NCBI GenBank assembly: GCA_937927915.1
Contig: CALGKB010000003.1
Coordinates: 1 to 64,000, forward strand
DNA from: an uncultured Pseudanabaenaceae cyanobacterium
GTDB taxonomy: Bacteria > Cyanobacteriota > Cyanobacteriia > Pseudanabaenales > Pseudanabaenaceae
Direction of reading: 5' to 3'
Length of the DNA stretch: 64,000 nucleotides
The first letter of the stretch is position 1. The number at the start of each line of letters is the position of its first letter. The notes under the pieces were generated by a model. The model did no database searches, was not told the origin of the DNA, and saw only the letters and a program-made list of their open reading frames with translations. A program made the translations under genes and the position numbers. Below, in pieces: positions 28,439 through 37,713 of this stretch.

Positions 28439-29215
28439 TTACCACAGGTGGGGGGAATGCACTTCACTGTAGGCACGATAGATGCCCTCCAAATGTTCCT
28501 CCGCTGTGAACCCAAGGGGGATAGAGGTTAACTGCAACTTTTGCCGCAGTTGCCGCAACAGGCGCTCACTGACCTTGAATCTGATGGCAGAGGTAAAGTT
28601 ACTACGGCGGCAGAGGAAATCACGAATCACAGCGAAATCCTGTACCCCCAAACTATCAGTAATACCGAGGCTTATCCATTCCATCGCTGCCTTTTCACTC
28701 TTGGCAGACAGTTCAATTGGTCTGGGTCGTGGACGACTGGCATCTTGCACAACAATTGTCTGTGCCACTATATCCCCCAGGCGCTTTTCTGTGGGGTGGA
28801 AAATTAGTAAAAAAGTCCCGATCCCAAAGAAATCATCAAAGGGGCGCAGGAGAGCGCGCAATAGAGCTTGGGAAAGACCTACAGGGCGACCATCGGTTTT
28901 TATCACCCGAATTTTAGTAAATCTTTTGCCAGGGCTTTGCCCGCTAAAACTTGCTTCAAAAAAGACAAAATAACCTTCATAGATGACAAAAAACACAACG
29001 AACATGAAGGCATTAAACCATTTGATCAACCCCCTGTTGTACTCAGCTAGTTGTTTACCCACTACCGCCCACACAAAGGAGAGGCAAAGCAATATTAAAA
29101 ACAAAATCACATAGTCAATAAGCAAGGCAAGGGCACGATTGCCAATACCCGCCAGCGTAAATTCTAGTTCTACACTCTCCGGCGTTACTAATTTAACTTT
29201 GCGTTCTACCTCCAT
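28439..29215 (-). CDS. RDD family membrane protein
   Basis: A 258-residue protein from ATG 29215. The RDD domain has the Arg in GIGNRALALLIDYVILF with the Asp eight residues later, two more membrane segments, and the GKRFTKIRVIKTDGRPVGLSQALLRALLRP loop. A soluble C-terminal region of about 100 residues follows (WISLGITDSLGVQDFAVIRDFL...), which the minimal RDD proteins lack. Function unknown; some RDD proteins act in ion transport. An upstream in-frame TTG adds seven residues and is unlikely. Confidence 0.82.
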   Translation of the reverse strand: MEVERKVKLVTPESVELEFTLAGIGNRALALLIDYVILFLILLCLSFVWAVVGKQLAEYNRGLIKWFNAFMFVVFFVIYEGYFVFFEASFSGQSPGKRFTKIRVIKTDGRPVGLSQALLRALLRPFDDFFGIGTFLLIFHPTEKRLGDIVAQTIVVQDASRPRPRPIELSAKSEKAAMEWISLGITDSLGVQDFAVIRDFLCRRSNFTSAIRFKVSERLLRQLRQKLQLTSIPLGFTAEEHLEGIYRAYSEVHSPHLW

Positions 29216-29618
29216 AGCCCCTGCGCCTAAACACAAGTCCCACCCTCTTTTTAGAGAGCCTGATCAGTAATAGTAGCAGGTACTGAGAGCAGACTACAAC
29301 AAATCCATTTCTGTCAACAAAGCTAGGACCAAGTGATTGGGTACAATTATTCTACAGAACCGGTAGAGAAAGCTAGGGGATATGGAGGGCAAGACTAGCC
29401 ATAGAATTAAAAACGAGGGCAAGGGAATTTAGCAGCAACCGATCGCAATATCCTGTAGCCTCTGTCGTTATCTGCCCCTGCAGTCCCTCTTCCTAATTTG
29501 TGGTAATCATTGCCAAAAATCCCACCGATCGCGCAGATAGATTGCCACAGTTTTGCTAATTCTGTTACCGATCGGGACAGGGCAAGGGGGTCTTCTCAAT
29601 TATTCCTAGGCAATTAAC
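29216..29618. other. 403-base region without a convincing gene
   Basis: Lies between the RDD gene and the photolyase gene on the same strand. It holds several CGATCG hexamers. A stop-bounded reverse-strand frame of about 60 codons around 29410-29600 (fragment LAKLWQSICAIGGIFGNDY) has no ATG and no family I know; it could be a gene relic or chance. The region presumably holds the RDD promoter near 29240-29280, but no clear box is seen. Confidence 0.5.
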
Positions 29619-31202
29619 CTATGTTAGCAGAGATTTATAGCGTGGCAAGTTCTCAATAAAATTAACAGCCCAGCGCTGAATTTCCTGTTTTTCTGTCACT
29701 GATTTTTGGTCATACATCGACACCATTAAGGACACCCGCCCATTTTCCTTAAAATCATTACGGAACCGATCGACAAAATGCCAATAGAGATAGTTAAAAG
29801 GACAGGCTTTCTCCCCCGTTTTTTGTTGCACATCATAGGGACACTGCCGACAACAATTACTCATTTTATGAATATAATTCCCCCCTGCAATATAGGGCTT
29901 GCTGGCTAAGACTCCCCCATCCGCATAGGTGGACATCCCTAACACATTGGGCAACTCCACCCACTCATAGGCATCCACATAGGCTAACCAAAACCAGTGG
30001 TGTAATTCAATAGGATTAGTCAGCGTCAAATTACTAAAATTACTCAGCACCATCAGGCGTTGAATATGGTGGGAATAGCCTAAGTTAATCACATTGTGCA
30101 TAGCGTCTGCTAGACATTTTAGTTCTGTTTTGCCATCCCAAAATAACTGTGGCAAGGTATAGGTAAAGCCAAAATGATTGGCATTTCTGACAGCAGGCAT
30201 TTGTGCTTCATAATAAACCCGCATATACTCCCGCCAACCGATAATCTGTCGGATAAAACCCTCCACAGAATTAAGGGGAGCCAAGCCATTGTGATAGCGA
30301 TCGAGGGCCATTTGGCATAGTTCCCCCGGCAACAATAAGCCATTATTCAAATAGGGAGATAAAACACTGTGAAAGAGGAATGGTTCCCCTGTCTTGATGG
30401 CATCTTCATAGGGTCCAAAATTAGGCAGCCGCTTATCCATAAATTCCATAGCTAATTGCAAGGCTTGCCTGCGGGTGACCGCCCAGAAAAATCTATCTAA
30501 CTTGCCAAAATGGTGACCACAATAGGTCTGTACTTGGGCTATAACTTCCTGAGTAATAGCGTCAGGGGTAAAGGTAGTTAAGGGGGGAATAGTGATATGT
30601 TTAGGTAGGGATTTGCGGTTGTCTTTGTCATAGTTCCATTTGCCCCCGATCGGTTTTCCTTCTACCATTAAATATCCTGTCTGTTTCCGCATTTCCCGGT
30701 AAAAGTTTTCTAGGCGATAGGAGCGATTGATTTTGCCACGAAATTTCTCTACATCTGCCAGGAAAAAGTTGTTGGGAAAGCAGTGAACACGGTGGGGAAA
30801 TTTTGCCCGTAGTGCTTGCATTTTTACCCTTGTTTCCCACTCATTGGGTTGCATGTAACTGAGGGAAAGATGGGGAAATTTTACTAACAATGCCTCCAAG
30901 CCGTCACTATGAAACCCCGCTGTAGTAACAGTAAGCACTTTATAACCCTCTTGTAACAATTCAATGGCATAGTGGCGCTGGCAGGACAAAATAAACGCCA
31001 GTTTCATCTGATGGTGAGGCAAAAAACTAGCATAGGCAAAGGACTCGACAAACACAATCACCGGCGATCGCTGCCATACCTCCTGGGGAAATACTTGCAA
31101 ATTCAACTGGTCATGGAGGATAAACAACAATTCGCGGTAATTGTTTAAGTCAATTTCTCGCCCCTGCCAATAACTTTGATAAAGCGGAGCTTGTACTTCC
31201 AT
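29619..31202 (-). CDS. FeS-type photolyase/cryptochrome (FeS-BCP, PhrB-like)
   Basis: A 527-residue flavoprotein of the FeS-BCP branch of the photolyase/cryptochrome family; characterised members such as Agrobacterium PhrB repair (6-4) photoproducts using FAD, a lumazine antenna and a [4Fe-4S] cluster. Landmarks: N-terminal antenna domain starting LLFILHDQLNL, the FAD domain with GPYEDAI, FRNDFKE, YMRVYYEAQMP and NLGYSHHIQRLMVLSNF, and four Cys placed as cluster ligands: one in LKCLADAM, and CCRQCPY/ACPF near residues 435-460. The short HHxxR motif QRLMV/HHIQR is kept. Its ATG overlaps the stop of the upstream small gene. Confidence 0.92.
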   Translation of the reverse strand: MEVQAPLYQSYWQGREIDLNNYRELLFILHDQLNLQVFPQEVWQRSPVIVFVESFAYASFLPHHQMKLAFILSCQRHYAIELLQEGYKVLTVTTAGFHSDGLEALLVKFPHLSLSYMQPNEWETRVKMQALRAKFPHRVHCFPNNFFLADVEKFRGKINRSYRLENFYREMRKQTGYLMVEGKPIGGKWNYDKDNRKSLPKHITIPPLTTFTPDAITQEVIAQVQTYCGHHFGKLDRFFWAVTRRQALQLAMEFMDKRLPNFGPYEDAIKTGEPFLFHSVLSPYLNNGLLLPGELCQMALDRYHNGLAPLNSVEGFIRQIIGWREYMRVYYEAQMPAVRNANHFGFTYTLPQLFWDGKTELKCLADAMHNVINLGYSHHIQRLMVLSNFSNLTLTNPIELHHWFWLAYVDAYEWVELPNVLGMSTYADGGVLASKPYIAGGNYIHKMSNCCRQCPYDVQQKTGEKACPFNYLYWHFVDRFRNDFKENGRVSLMVSMYDQKSVTEKQEIQRWAVNFIENLPRYKSLLT

Positions 31203-31600
31203 CAGCGCAAACCACCTACCACAGGGCGACAGCGATCGACACTCGAGCGGGCATAGGGCAAAAGGGTGACGGGGATAGGATAAAAATTACTTAAATCCGT
31301 TTGAAAAGGGAGAGTTTGATTGTGAATAATGACCCGCCCCTTCAGTAAATTCTGACTGACGCTACCCGTAAAACAACTTGCCTCACTGGAATTAGCAATA
31401 AACACTTCTCCTAATACATTTCTGCCAGTTTTTTCAAAGGCATAAACCTCTGCCCCCGCTAATTGAATGTCAGGATGGCGATCGGTCTTGGGGGCTTGTG
31501 ATGCAAAAATATATCTGCCGTCCTGTAATTCCTCGATCGGTTTTGCTGCTAGGGGTAGACAACCTAACAGACAGACAATAAGTAAAAATGCCCACTCCAT
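31202..31600 (-). CDS. Exported hypothetical protein, 132 residues
   Basis: The N-terminus MEWAFLLIVCLLGCLPLAAKP is a signal peptide; LLGC could be a lipobox, or cleavage may follow LAA. The mature part contains GRYIFASQAPKTDRH, GAEVYAFEKTGRNVLGEVF and two cysteines (EASCFTG and DRCRPVVGG) that could form a disulfide. I recall no family name. Stop and photolyase start overlap (ATGA), which implies one transcript, though an exported protein coupled to a photolyase has no obvious logic. Confidence 0.7.
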   Translation of the reverse strand: MEWAFLLIVCLLGCLPLAAKPIEELQDGRYIFASQAPKTDRHPDIQLAGAEVYAFEKTGRNVLGEVFIANSSEASCFTGSVSQNLLKGRVIIHNQTLPFQTDLSNFYPIPVTLLPYARSSVDRCRPVVGGLR

Positions 31601-31778
31601 AAGGGTAAAAAGTGATTTTCTCTCTACATCTATTCTGACAAATACGGCAATTTCCTGGTGGGGCTAGCAACAAATTGTGACTTGGGGCAGACGGCAACCA
31701 TGACAAGTCCTAGGTACTAGGTCAAAAGTAGCAGTCTGTAGTATTTTATTAAAATAATTAATTTCAACGACAGCGAGT

Positions 31779-32906
31779 ATGCACATAGCTTGGCTTGGCA
31801 AGAAGACCCCCTTTTGCGGCAACGTCACCTACAGCCTAGAGGTTACCCAATCCCTCCGCGACCGAGGACACCAAGTCAGCTTTTTGCACTTTGACCTGGA
31901 GAGGGAGAGTGAAACGGAAGTTGCCCTGCCCTATCTCTACAAATCCACCATCTACACATTACCAACATTGCGATCGAGTAAAGTTTTAATCAACGCTCTG
32001 CAGGAGCTACGCCCTGACATCGTTCATGCCTCCCTTGCCCTGTCGCCCCTTGACTTTACTCTGCCAGAAATCTGCCATGACCTAGGTATTCCCCTGGTTG
32101 CCACCTTCCATCTCCCCTTTGATGCCAAACGGCGCAATCTCACCTCTAGTACCCAACAATTCACCTATCAAATCTATGCCCCCGCCCTGGCAGAATATGA
32201 CCAAGTCGTTGTCTTCTCCGACCTACAAAAAGACCTCCTCCATCGTTTAGGAGTGCCCATGGATCGTTTGACAGTTATTCCCAACGGTGTCGATCCCGAT
32301 CGCTATTCCCCTGGTCCATCCAAGATTAAAGAGGAACTCCAATGTGAAAGACTGTTTTTATTCCAAGGTCGTTTAGCGGTGGAAAAGAATGTGGAGTCTC
32401 TACTGCGCGCTTGGCAGAGATTGAATTTCCCCCATAAATACAAGTTAGCGATCGTGGGTGATGGTCCCCTAGCTCCCCTCTTAAAAGCCAGCTACAGTCA
32501 TTGTTCTAACATTGTATGGATGGGCTACATAGGGGAAGAACAACGGCGCATAGAAATCCTAAGAGGTACAGACGTGTTTATTCTTCCTTCTTTAGTAGAG
32601 GGCTTATCTTTATCTCTTTTAGAAGCCATGTCCTGTGGTGTTGCCTGTTTGGCTACCGATGTGGGAGCAGACGGAGAAGTTGTGAATGGTGGTGCAGGCA
32701 TTGCCCTAGACTCTACTAATGTTGTCAATCAATTAATTACTCTTCTCCCTCTTTTTATTGATCATCCTGAACTGAGCGCCATGATCGGCAGAAAGGCAAG
32801 ACAAAGAGTGTTAGAGCGCTATACCCTACACCAAAACATCAACCAATTGGAAAATCTTTACCACAGAATTCTCAAACAGTACAGTTTTTCTCTCGCATCC
32901 TCCTAG
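31779..32906 (+). CDS. Glycosyltransferase family 4 protein
   Basis: A 375-residue GT-B enzyme. The start MHIAWLGKKTPFCGNVTYSLEVTQSL is the acceptor-side Rossmann domain; the C-terminal GT4 domain has FQGRLAVEKNVESLL, GDGPLAPLL and the nucleotide-sugar motif EGLSLSLLEAMSCGVACLATDVGA with the conserved E-x7-E spacing. Donor and acceptor cannot be told. It is convergent with the GT41 gene (stops overlap by four bases), so it is not in that operon. Confidence 0.9.
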   Translation: MHIAWLGKKTPFCGNVTYSLEVTQSLRDRGHQVSFLHFDLERESETEVALPYLYKSTIYTLPTLRSSKVLINALQELRPDIVHASLALSPLDFTLPEICHDLGIPLVATFHLPFDAKRRNLTSSTQQFTYQIYAPALAEYDQVVVFSDLQKDLLHRLGVPMDRLTVIPNGVDPDRYSPGPSKIKEELQCERLFLFQGRLAVEKNVESLLRAWQRLNFPHKYKLAIVGDGPLAPLLKASYSHCSNIVWMGYIGEEQRRIEILRGTDVFILPSLVEGLSLSLLEAMSCGVACLATDVGADGEVVNGGAGIALDSTNVVNQLITLLPLFIDHPELSAMIGRKARQRVLERYTLHQNINQLENLYHRILKQYSFSLASS

Positions 32907-35566
32907 CCCTGTCTCTTTTGCATTTCCTGGCCATACAAATCCTGCAAAATGTTATACATATCACGGGCAAACTGCTTAGGATTCCACAGGGGAGAAAGAG
33001 TTTCAGGTTGCTTTGCCTCCCACAGACGATGCTTGATCTTTTGATATAAATCTTTATCAGTAGCCAAGCGTACCGCCCACTCCACATACTCTTCCCAGGA
33101 ATAGGCAATCCCATCCGTAATACCCAAGGTAGAGAGAAGAGAATAACCCATACGAGCAAAAGACTGTTGTCCACACAGAGTCACAACGGGTAGCTCGCAC
33201 CACAGCGCCTCTAGAGTCTGGGAGCCACCATTGTAGGGGTAGGCATCCAGATAGATATCAGCTACCTTGAAATAGAACCTATGTTCCGCTTGAGTTGCAG
33301 TTGGTTGAGTTACTATCAGACGATCGGTATCTATTCCCAGTTCAGCAAACTCCTTTTGCCACATCTCTAATGGACGGTTGATTGCGCCCAAATGCGTCTT
33401 CACAATAAGCACAGAATTAGGCACTGCCTTAATGATACGAGCATGAGCCAGAGCAGTTTCATAGTTAAATTTGCGTACAGCCGCCGTATATATGAATGCT
33501 ATCTTATCTGCCGCAATCCCCAACTCTTCTCGCACTTGCTGGCGGTCTTTGTCTGCGACAGTGTAACCACTGATACACATATGACTGTGGGGCAGTCTGA
33601 TTAGTTTCTCCATGTACAGTTCATCTATGCCTGCAGGGTGGGTATACCAGTCACATAAGAAAAAGTTATCTTCTGACACATAGGGAGCATCAAACCCTAA
33701 CCATGTACAGTTCACAACTGCAGGTTTTGCCAGCAACATAGGAAAAGAGTAATCAGAAGTTACACCATCCAGCTCTACAAGTACATCCAAACCTAGTTTG
33801 CAAATTTCTATAGTAACGCCGCCAGGGGGTTTGTAAAACTCAGCAACGGTCAGATTAGGAACTTCTTTCGCAGTCTTTAGAAATTCACTATCTTTGCACA
33901 AGTAGTTGACAGCAATTAGGTAGACCTCCACATCTCCCAACATCGTCATCTCTTTGATCATGTCAAAGCTGATTATACTCACCACATGACCACGAAAGTT
34001 TGGTGACACGAAGCCTATCTTTCTTGCCTTGGCAGCTGGGCGAGTATTTACTTGCTTTCTTTCCATTTGATGTGCTGCAAAGACTAAATCTAGCCACTCT
34101 GCCACCAAATTGAGAGCTTTAGCACTGGCTAAAGAAAATATCAGACTATTAAACAGGGGGTCATCCCGCACCGATGGAATAATAAAACAGGCATAGCCAT
34201 AAAAGTTTATCCACTCTAGCCAATCGGCATAGATATTGCTTAACATCAGATTCTGTAAGTTGTCCAACGCCTTGTAAACATACTCAACCAAACCAACGTC
34301 CAGATAAACTTTGGCTGATATTAATGTAAATCCAAGTAGACTTTGTTCTGTAACATATGGCTCAAATTGTGTACAGTATTGTAAAGCTTTGAGACGATTG
34401 CCAGAGTTGTTTAGGTCAAGGATTAACTTTCTATTAATTAGCCAACAAGAAGGAGATCGTTGTACCGCGTCTTCTAGGACTGCTAAGGGAGAAATTTCAC
34501 TTTTGATCACCCCTGCAAATTCTGATAAAACTATGGCAGAAGAGGAACTCATGGGATTAGAACGCTCCAGTTGAGCGCATAGGGTTCTGGTGAATTTAGT
34601 GTCCCCATACAATGCTAGATGTGAATAGGATAGTCTGTAGAGTATTTTGTGATAGGTAGGTATCAGGCGGGCAATCTTATGATAAGAGTGTAACGCTAAT
34701 TGAATGTTTTGATACCTTTGATAGCAATTAGCGGTTGCATATAAAAGACTTAATCTCCTGTCGGCTAGATTCAGAGCTACTTCTAATTTTTCCAGGGCAG
34801 CGGTTGGCAAACCGTATAGGTCTAAGTTTCTGGCTTCCATTACTAAAGCCTCTAGGTTACTAGGATTTGTCCCTAACACTCTTACTAGATATTTGTGGGA
34901 CTCTTTCAGACGATTAAGGGCATAGAGATTTCGAGCAACTTCCGTGTAAATCCTCTCATGGTCACCAAACTGCTGCAGAGCTGCGTGGGCATATTTGAGT
35001 GCTTCTTCGTACTCTTGTAAGGTGAAATATAGTTGGCACAAGTAAATGTAATTATCAATGCTAGGCTGTAAATTGATCTGGTTGTGGATAGTTGCAATGG
35101 CAAAGTGTCTGAGATGATCTGGTAGATCAAGCAAGGAATTATTAGTGCAAATTTGATCAATTATATGTACAAGCCTAAATGCCGATATACTGGGCAGGAC
35201 ATATGTCTCTGTATAAAACTCACTCAAATTAGGTATGTGTAACTCTCTGAGAGGTGTCACACGTAGATTGAGGTCTAGGAGAGTCAGAGTATGCAATAAT
35301 TCATCTGCATAGGAACCCTGCTGATGTAGTTTTAGAGATGTTTTGTAGTCCAGTAGAGATTCCTGCCTGAGAGCTTCCAATAAAATAACGTTGGGGGAGA
35401 TCGCTGCCGAAGGTAAATCACTCTCCAGACAGAATGATGCTAGCCTTATATAGTCTTGTTCATAGCTGTTAAAAGTACCGGTAGAATTGCTAAGCCCAAC
35501 TGCTATCTTCTGCAGCTGACCTTGGTACAGTAAACGAAATAACTCCGAACTTGGCAATGGTGTCAT
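32903..35566 (-). CDS. TPR and GT41 (O-GlcNAc-transferase-like) protein behind pilA
   Basis: About 887 residues from ATG 35566 (upstream GTG 35611 and TTG 35617 are alternatives that add up to 17 residues). The first ~480 residues are helical repeats with TPR-like units (LYFTLQEYEEALKYAHAAL, YKALDNL). The rest is a GT41 domain: KIGFVSPNFRGHVVS, the LDVLVELDGVTSDYSF segment, NCTWLGFDAPY, a UDP-binding region FIYTAAVRKFNYETA and DAYPYNGGSQTLEALWCELPVVTLCG. Most relatives act on protein Ser/Thr, some on pilins or adhesins. It begins 20-70 bases after the pilin stop and so is very probably co-transcribed with pilA; pilin glycosylation is the natural inference, unproven. Confidence 0.88.
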   Translation of the reverse strand: MTPLPSSELFRLLYQGQLQKIAVGLSNSTGTFNSYEQDYIRLASFCLESDLPSAAISPNVILLEALRQESLLDYKTSLKLHQQGSYADELLHTLTLLDLNLRVTPLRELHIPNLSEFYTETYVLPSISAFRLVHIIDQICTNNSLLDLPDHLRHFAIATIHNQINLQPSIDNYIYLCQLYFTLQEYEEALKYAHAALQQFGDHERIYTEVARNLYALNRLKESHKYLVRVLGTNPSNLEALVMEARNLDLYGLPTAALEKLEVALNLADRRLSLLYATANCYQRYQNIQLALHSYHKIARLIPTYHKILYRLSYSHLALYGDTKFTRTLCAQLERSNPMSSSSAIVLSEFAGVIKSEISPLAVLEDAVQRSPSCWLINRKLILDLNNSGNRLKALQYCTQFEPYVTEQSLLGFTLISAKVYLDVGLVEYVYKALDNLQNLMLSNIYADWLEWINFYGYACFIIPSVRDDPLFNSLIFSLASAKALNLVAEWLDLVFAAHQMERKQVNTRPAAKARKIGFVSPNFRGHVVSIISFDMIKEMTMLGDVEVYLIAVNYLCKDSEFLKTAKEVPNLTVAEFYKPPGGVTIEICKLGLDVLVELDGVTSDYSFPMLLAKPAVVNCTWLGFDAPYVSEDNFFLCDWYTHPAGIDELYMEKLIRLPHSHMCISGYTVADKDRQQVREELGIAADKIAFIYTAAVRKFNYETALAHARIIKAVPNSVLIVKTHLGAINRPLEMWQKEFAELGIDTDRLIVTQPTATQAEHRFYFKVADIYLDAYPYNGGSQTLEALWCELPVVTLCGQQSFARMGYSLLSTLGITDGIAYSWEEYVEWAVRLATDKDLYQKIKHRLWEAKQPETLSPLWNPKQFARDMYNILQDLYGQEMQKRQG

Positions 35567-35636
35567 CAATTTGTGGATTGCAATAAACAAGGGCAGCGAG
35601 GCTATCCCCACTGCCAAAAGAACAACGGATAAAAGG

Positions 35637-36290
35637 TTATTTGCGGGTTAGATCAGTGTAATCAGTGTACTTGGCGTTACACTCAAAAGCACCTTGGGTA
35701 GCAACAAGAGGAGTTGCAATATTATTGTGAGCCAAGATAGCCGCCGCAGCATCAGGCTTGGTTCTCTTACAGAGAACAGTGAAGGTCTCAGGAGCATCGG
35801 CATCGGCAAGTTTAGCAGTCCAAGCTGCACCGAAGTGGTGACGCAGATAGGCTTGGTTGTTAGCAGCAGCTCTAACGGTAGTAACGTAGCTGAAATCATC
35901 GAACTTTGTGGAGTTAGTAGCGCTCATATCAACTTGGTAGAACTTCAAGTTGGTGTCCAAACCACTCTCAGCAACGAGAGCAGGGATGTTTCTAGCAACG
36001 GTGGTGATAGAGCCTTTGAATGTTTGCGTAGAAGATGTATTGAAGTCAGTAGCAAAGTTGGTGTATTCAGCGTAAGCAGCTTGTTGAGCTTTGATTGCGC
36101 TGGTGACAAAGTTACGAGCTTCAGACTCCCGTGCCTTGTTAGCTTGGTTCAGGAAGCTGGGCAGAGCAATAGCAGCCAGAATACCGATGATGACTACTAC
36201 TACCAGCAATTCAATCAGGGTGAAACCCTTTTCAGAGTTTTTACGGCTCAGTAGGTGTTGGATGAGCTTAGCCTTGAATTCGGACTTCAT
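35637..36290 (-). CDS. pilA: Type IV major-pilin-like protein
   Basis: A 217-residue type IV prepilin. A 22-residue basic leader ends at Gly before FTLIELLVVVVIIGILAAIALPSF, the class III signal: PilD cleaves between Gly and Phe, methylates Phe, and Glu5 of the mature protein is present. The globular part is rich in Ala, Thr, Ser and Asn and holds two Cys (TVLCKRT and FECNAKY) that frame a D-region loop. About 195 mature residues is longer than the shortest pilins and gives room for surface sites. Such pili power twitching motility and DNA uptake in cyanobacteria. The next gene downstream encodes the GT41 protein. Confidence 0.93.
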   Translation of the reverse strand: MKSEFKAKLIQHLLSRKNSEKGFTLIELLVVVVIIGILAAIALPSFLNQANKARESEARNFVTSAIKAQQAAYAEYTNFATDFNTSSTQTFKGSITTVARNIPALVAESGLDTNLKFYQVDMSATNSTKFDDFSYVTTVRAAANNQAYLRHHFGAAWTAKLADADAPETFTVLCKRTKPDAAAAILAHNNIATPLVATQGAFECNAKYTDYTDLTRK

Positions 36291-36393
36291 AGTTTTCTCC
36301 TGTGGTGTAGAGGTTGTTGGGCTTGCGCCCTTGCATCTTTAACTTACCCAGGGGAAGAACTGGATCGATCACCTCCTGGTAAAAATTTTTACC

Positions 36394-37713
36394 TCATTTA
36401 ATGAATTCCCACCATGCCCGCATTTTGCCGGGATTCATCAGACCCTTGGGGTCAACCCGCTGTTTGAATGCCAGCTGCTCCCGATCGATCGTTTTCATGC
36501 CGCCGTCTTCTAGGATGTAGGTGTGGGGGTTAGCTACTAGTACGCCCTGGGCTTCGTGGAGTTGGATCAGTTCTGCCATGCGATCGGCGGTGGTGAAGCG
36601 CACTAGGGGTATAGCGGCAGGAATTACTTTTCCCCCCAGACGGATAAATTCTAGGTGCATGGCTATCTCTTCCCCTAATTGTTCCTGTAGTTTGTAAACG
36701 GTGGTCAGGTCGGGATAAAGACATTGTAGGTATGTCCAGGTGGGGTCAGCAGCACGGGCGTGGAGTGTGGTGTGATTCCAGGTGCACTCAATAACTGTAA
36801 TGGGTTTGTCCAGGGGGATGACTTGCCCGCCGTATTTTTGCGCCAGTTCTGTAAATGCCAACCGATCGGGTCGGTTAATCAAGGTCAGCACCAGGCATTG
36901 ATGGGTGGGAATCTGCTCCCGCAAAGGGGTGAAGAATGAAGGAATGGGACGATCGAAAACACTGATCAGACGTTTGATGATGCCGTCGCAGTTGCCTAGG
37001 GCTAGTCCAAATTCAGCGGCAGGGACAAAGGCAGGGAAACTTACCCCAAAAGCTTGCCAGGGATAGGCGGGTGCCAGGGGCAAAGTAAGGGCTGTAATAA
37101 TGCCATTGACACCGTAGGCATGGTTGATCACTTGGGTAGCTTCCCCTGCCAGTTCAATCACTTCCACAGGGTTGGTCATGGTCACCACCCGCGCCCCCAC
37201 TAAATTGCCCCGATCGCGCAACTGCCCGTAGAGGATGGAGCCAATACCGCCGCTGCCCCCGGCAATAAATCCCCCGATCGTGGCTGTCCTGACTGTGGAA
37301 GGAACCATGCGCCATTCCCACCCCAGGCTCTGTGCCTGCTGTTCCAGATTGGCAAGTTTGACCCCAGGTTCAACGGTAGTCAAGCCAGGTTCTAGGTGGA
37401 TGACCCGCTGTAGTTTACTAGTGTCTAAAATTACGCCTCCCTGCAGGGGTATGCACTGCCCATAGTTGCCTGTACCACTCCCCCGTACCGTCAGGAATGT
37501 TTCTGATGCCACGCAGGCTTGAGCGATCGCTATCACCTCCTCTTCCGTAGCAGGCTTGAGGACGACGTCCCCCCGTTTATCTGCCAATAGAGGTGTGAGG
37601 ATAGGGCTGAAGTGATAGTAGTCCTGGGAAAGTTTGGCGACCTGGGCAGGTTGGGTAATTATTTCTATGCCCCGCTGGGCTGCCCACCCTTGCCACTCTT
37701 CTACTGTTTTCAT
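36394..37713 (-). CDS. FAD-binding oxidase (GlcD-like)
   Basis: A 439-residue protein of the vanillyl-alcohol-oxidase/PCMH superfamily. The FAD_binding_4 domain has PATEEEVIAIAQ, TVRGSGTGNYGQ, the FAD pyrophosphate segment and ATIGGFIAGGSGGIGSILYGQ; the C-terminus ends with GLMNPGKMRAWW, the usual tail of FAD-linked oxidases such as glycolate oxidase subunit GlcD. The substrate (an alpha-hydroxy acid is the common type) is not visible and no GlcE/GlcF partner is adjacent. Start overlaps the upstream permease stop (ATGA). Confidence 0.87.
   Translation of the reverse strand: MKTVEEWQGWAAQRGIEIITQPAQVAKLSQDYYHFSPILTPLLADKRGDVVLKPATEEEVIAIAQACVASETFLTVRGSGTGNYGQCIPLQGGVILDTSKLQRVIHLEPGLTTVEPGVKLANLEQQAQSLGWEWRMVPSTVRTATIGGFIAGGSGGIGSILYGQLRDRGNLVGARVVTMTNPVEVIELAGEATQVINHAYGVNGIITALTLPLAPAYPWQAFGVSFPAFVPAAEFGLALGNCDGIIKRLISVFDRPIPSFFTPLREQIPTHQCLVLTLINRPDRLAFTELAQKYGGQVIPLDKPITVIECTWNHTTLHARAADPTWTYLQCLYPDLTTVYKLQEQLGEEIAMHLEFIRLGGKVIPAAIPLVRFTTADRMAELIQLHEAQGVLVANPHTYILEDGGMKTIDREQLAFKQRVDPKGLMNPGKMRAWWEFIK

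Noticed and set aside
29400-29610. Reverse-strand open stretch of about 60 codons between RDD and photolyase genes
   Set aside because: It has no ATG, no ribosome-binding site and no recognisable family; could be a relic but cannot be supported.
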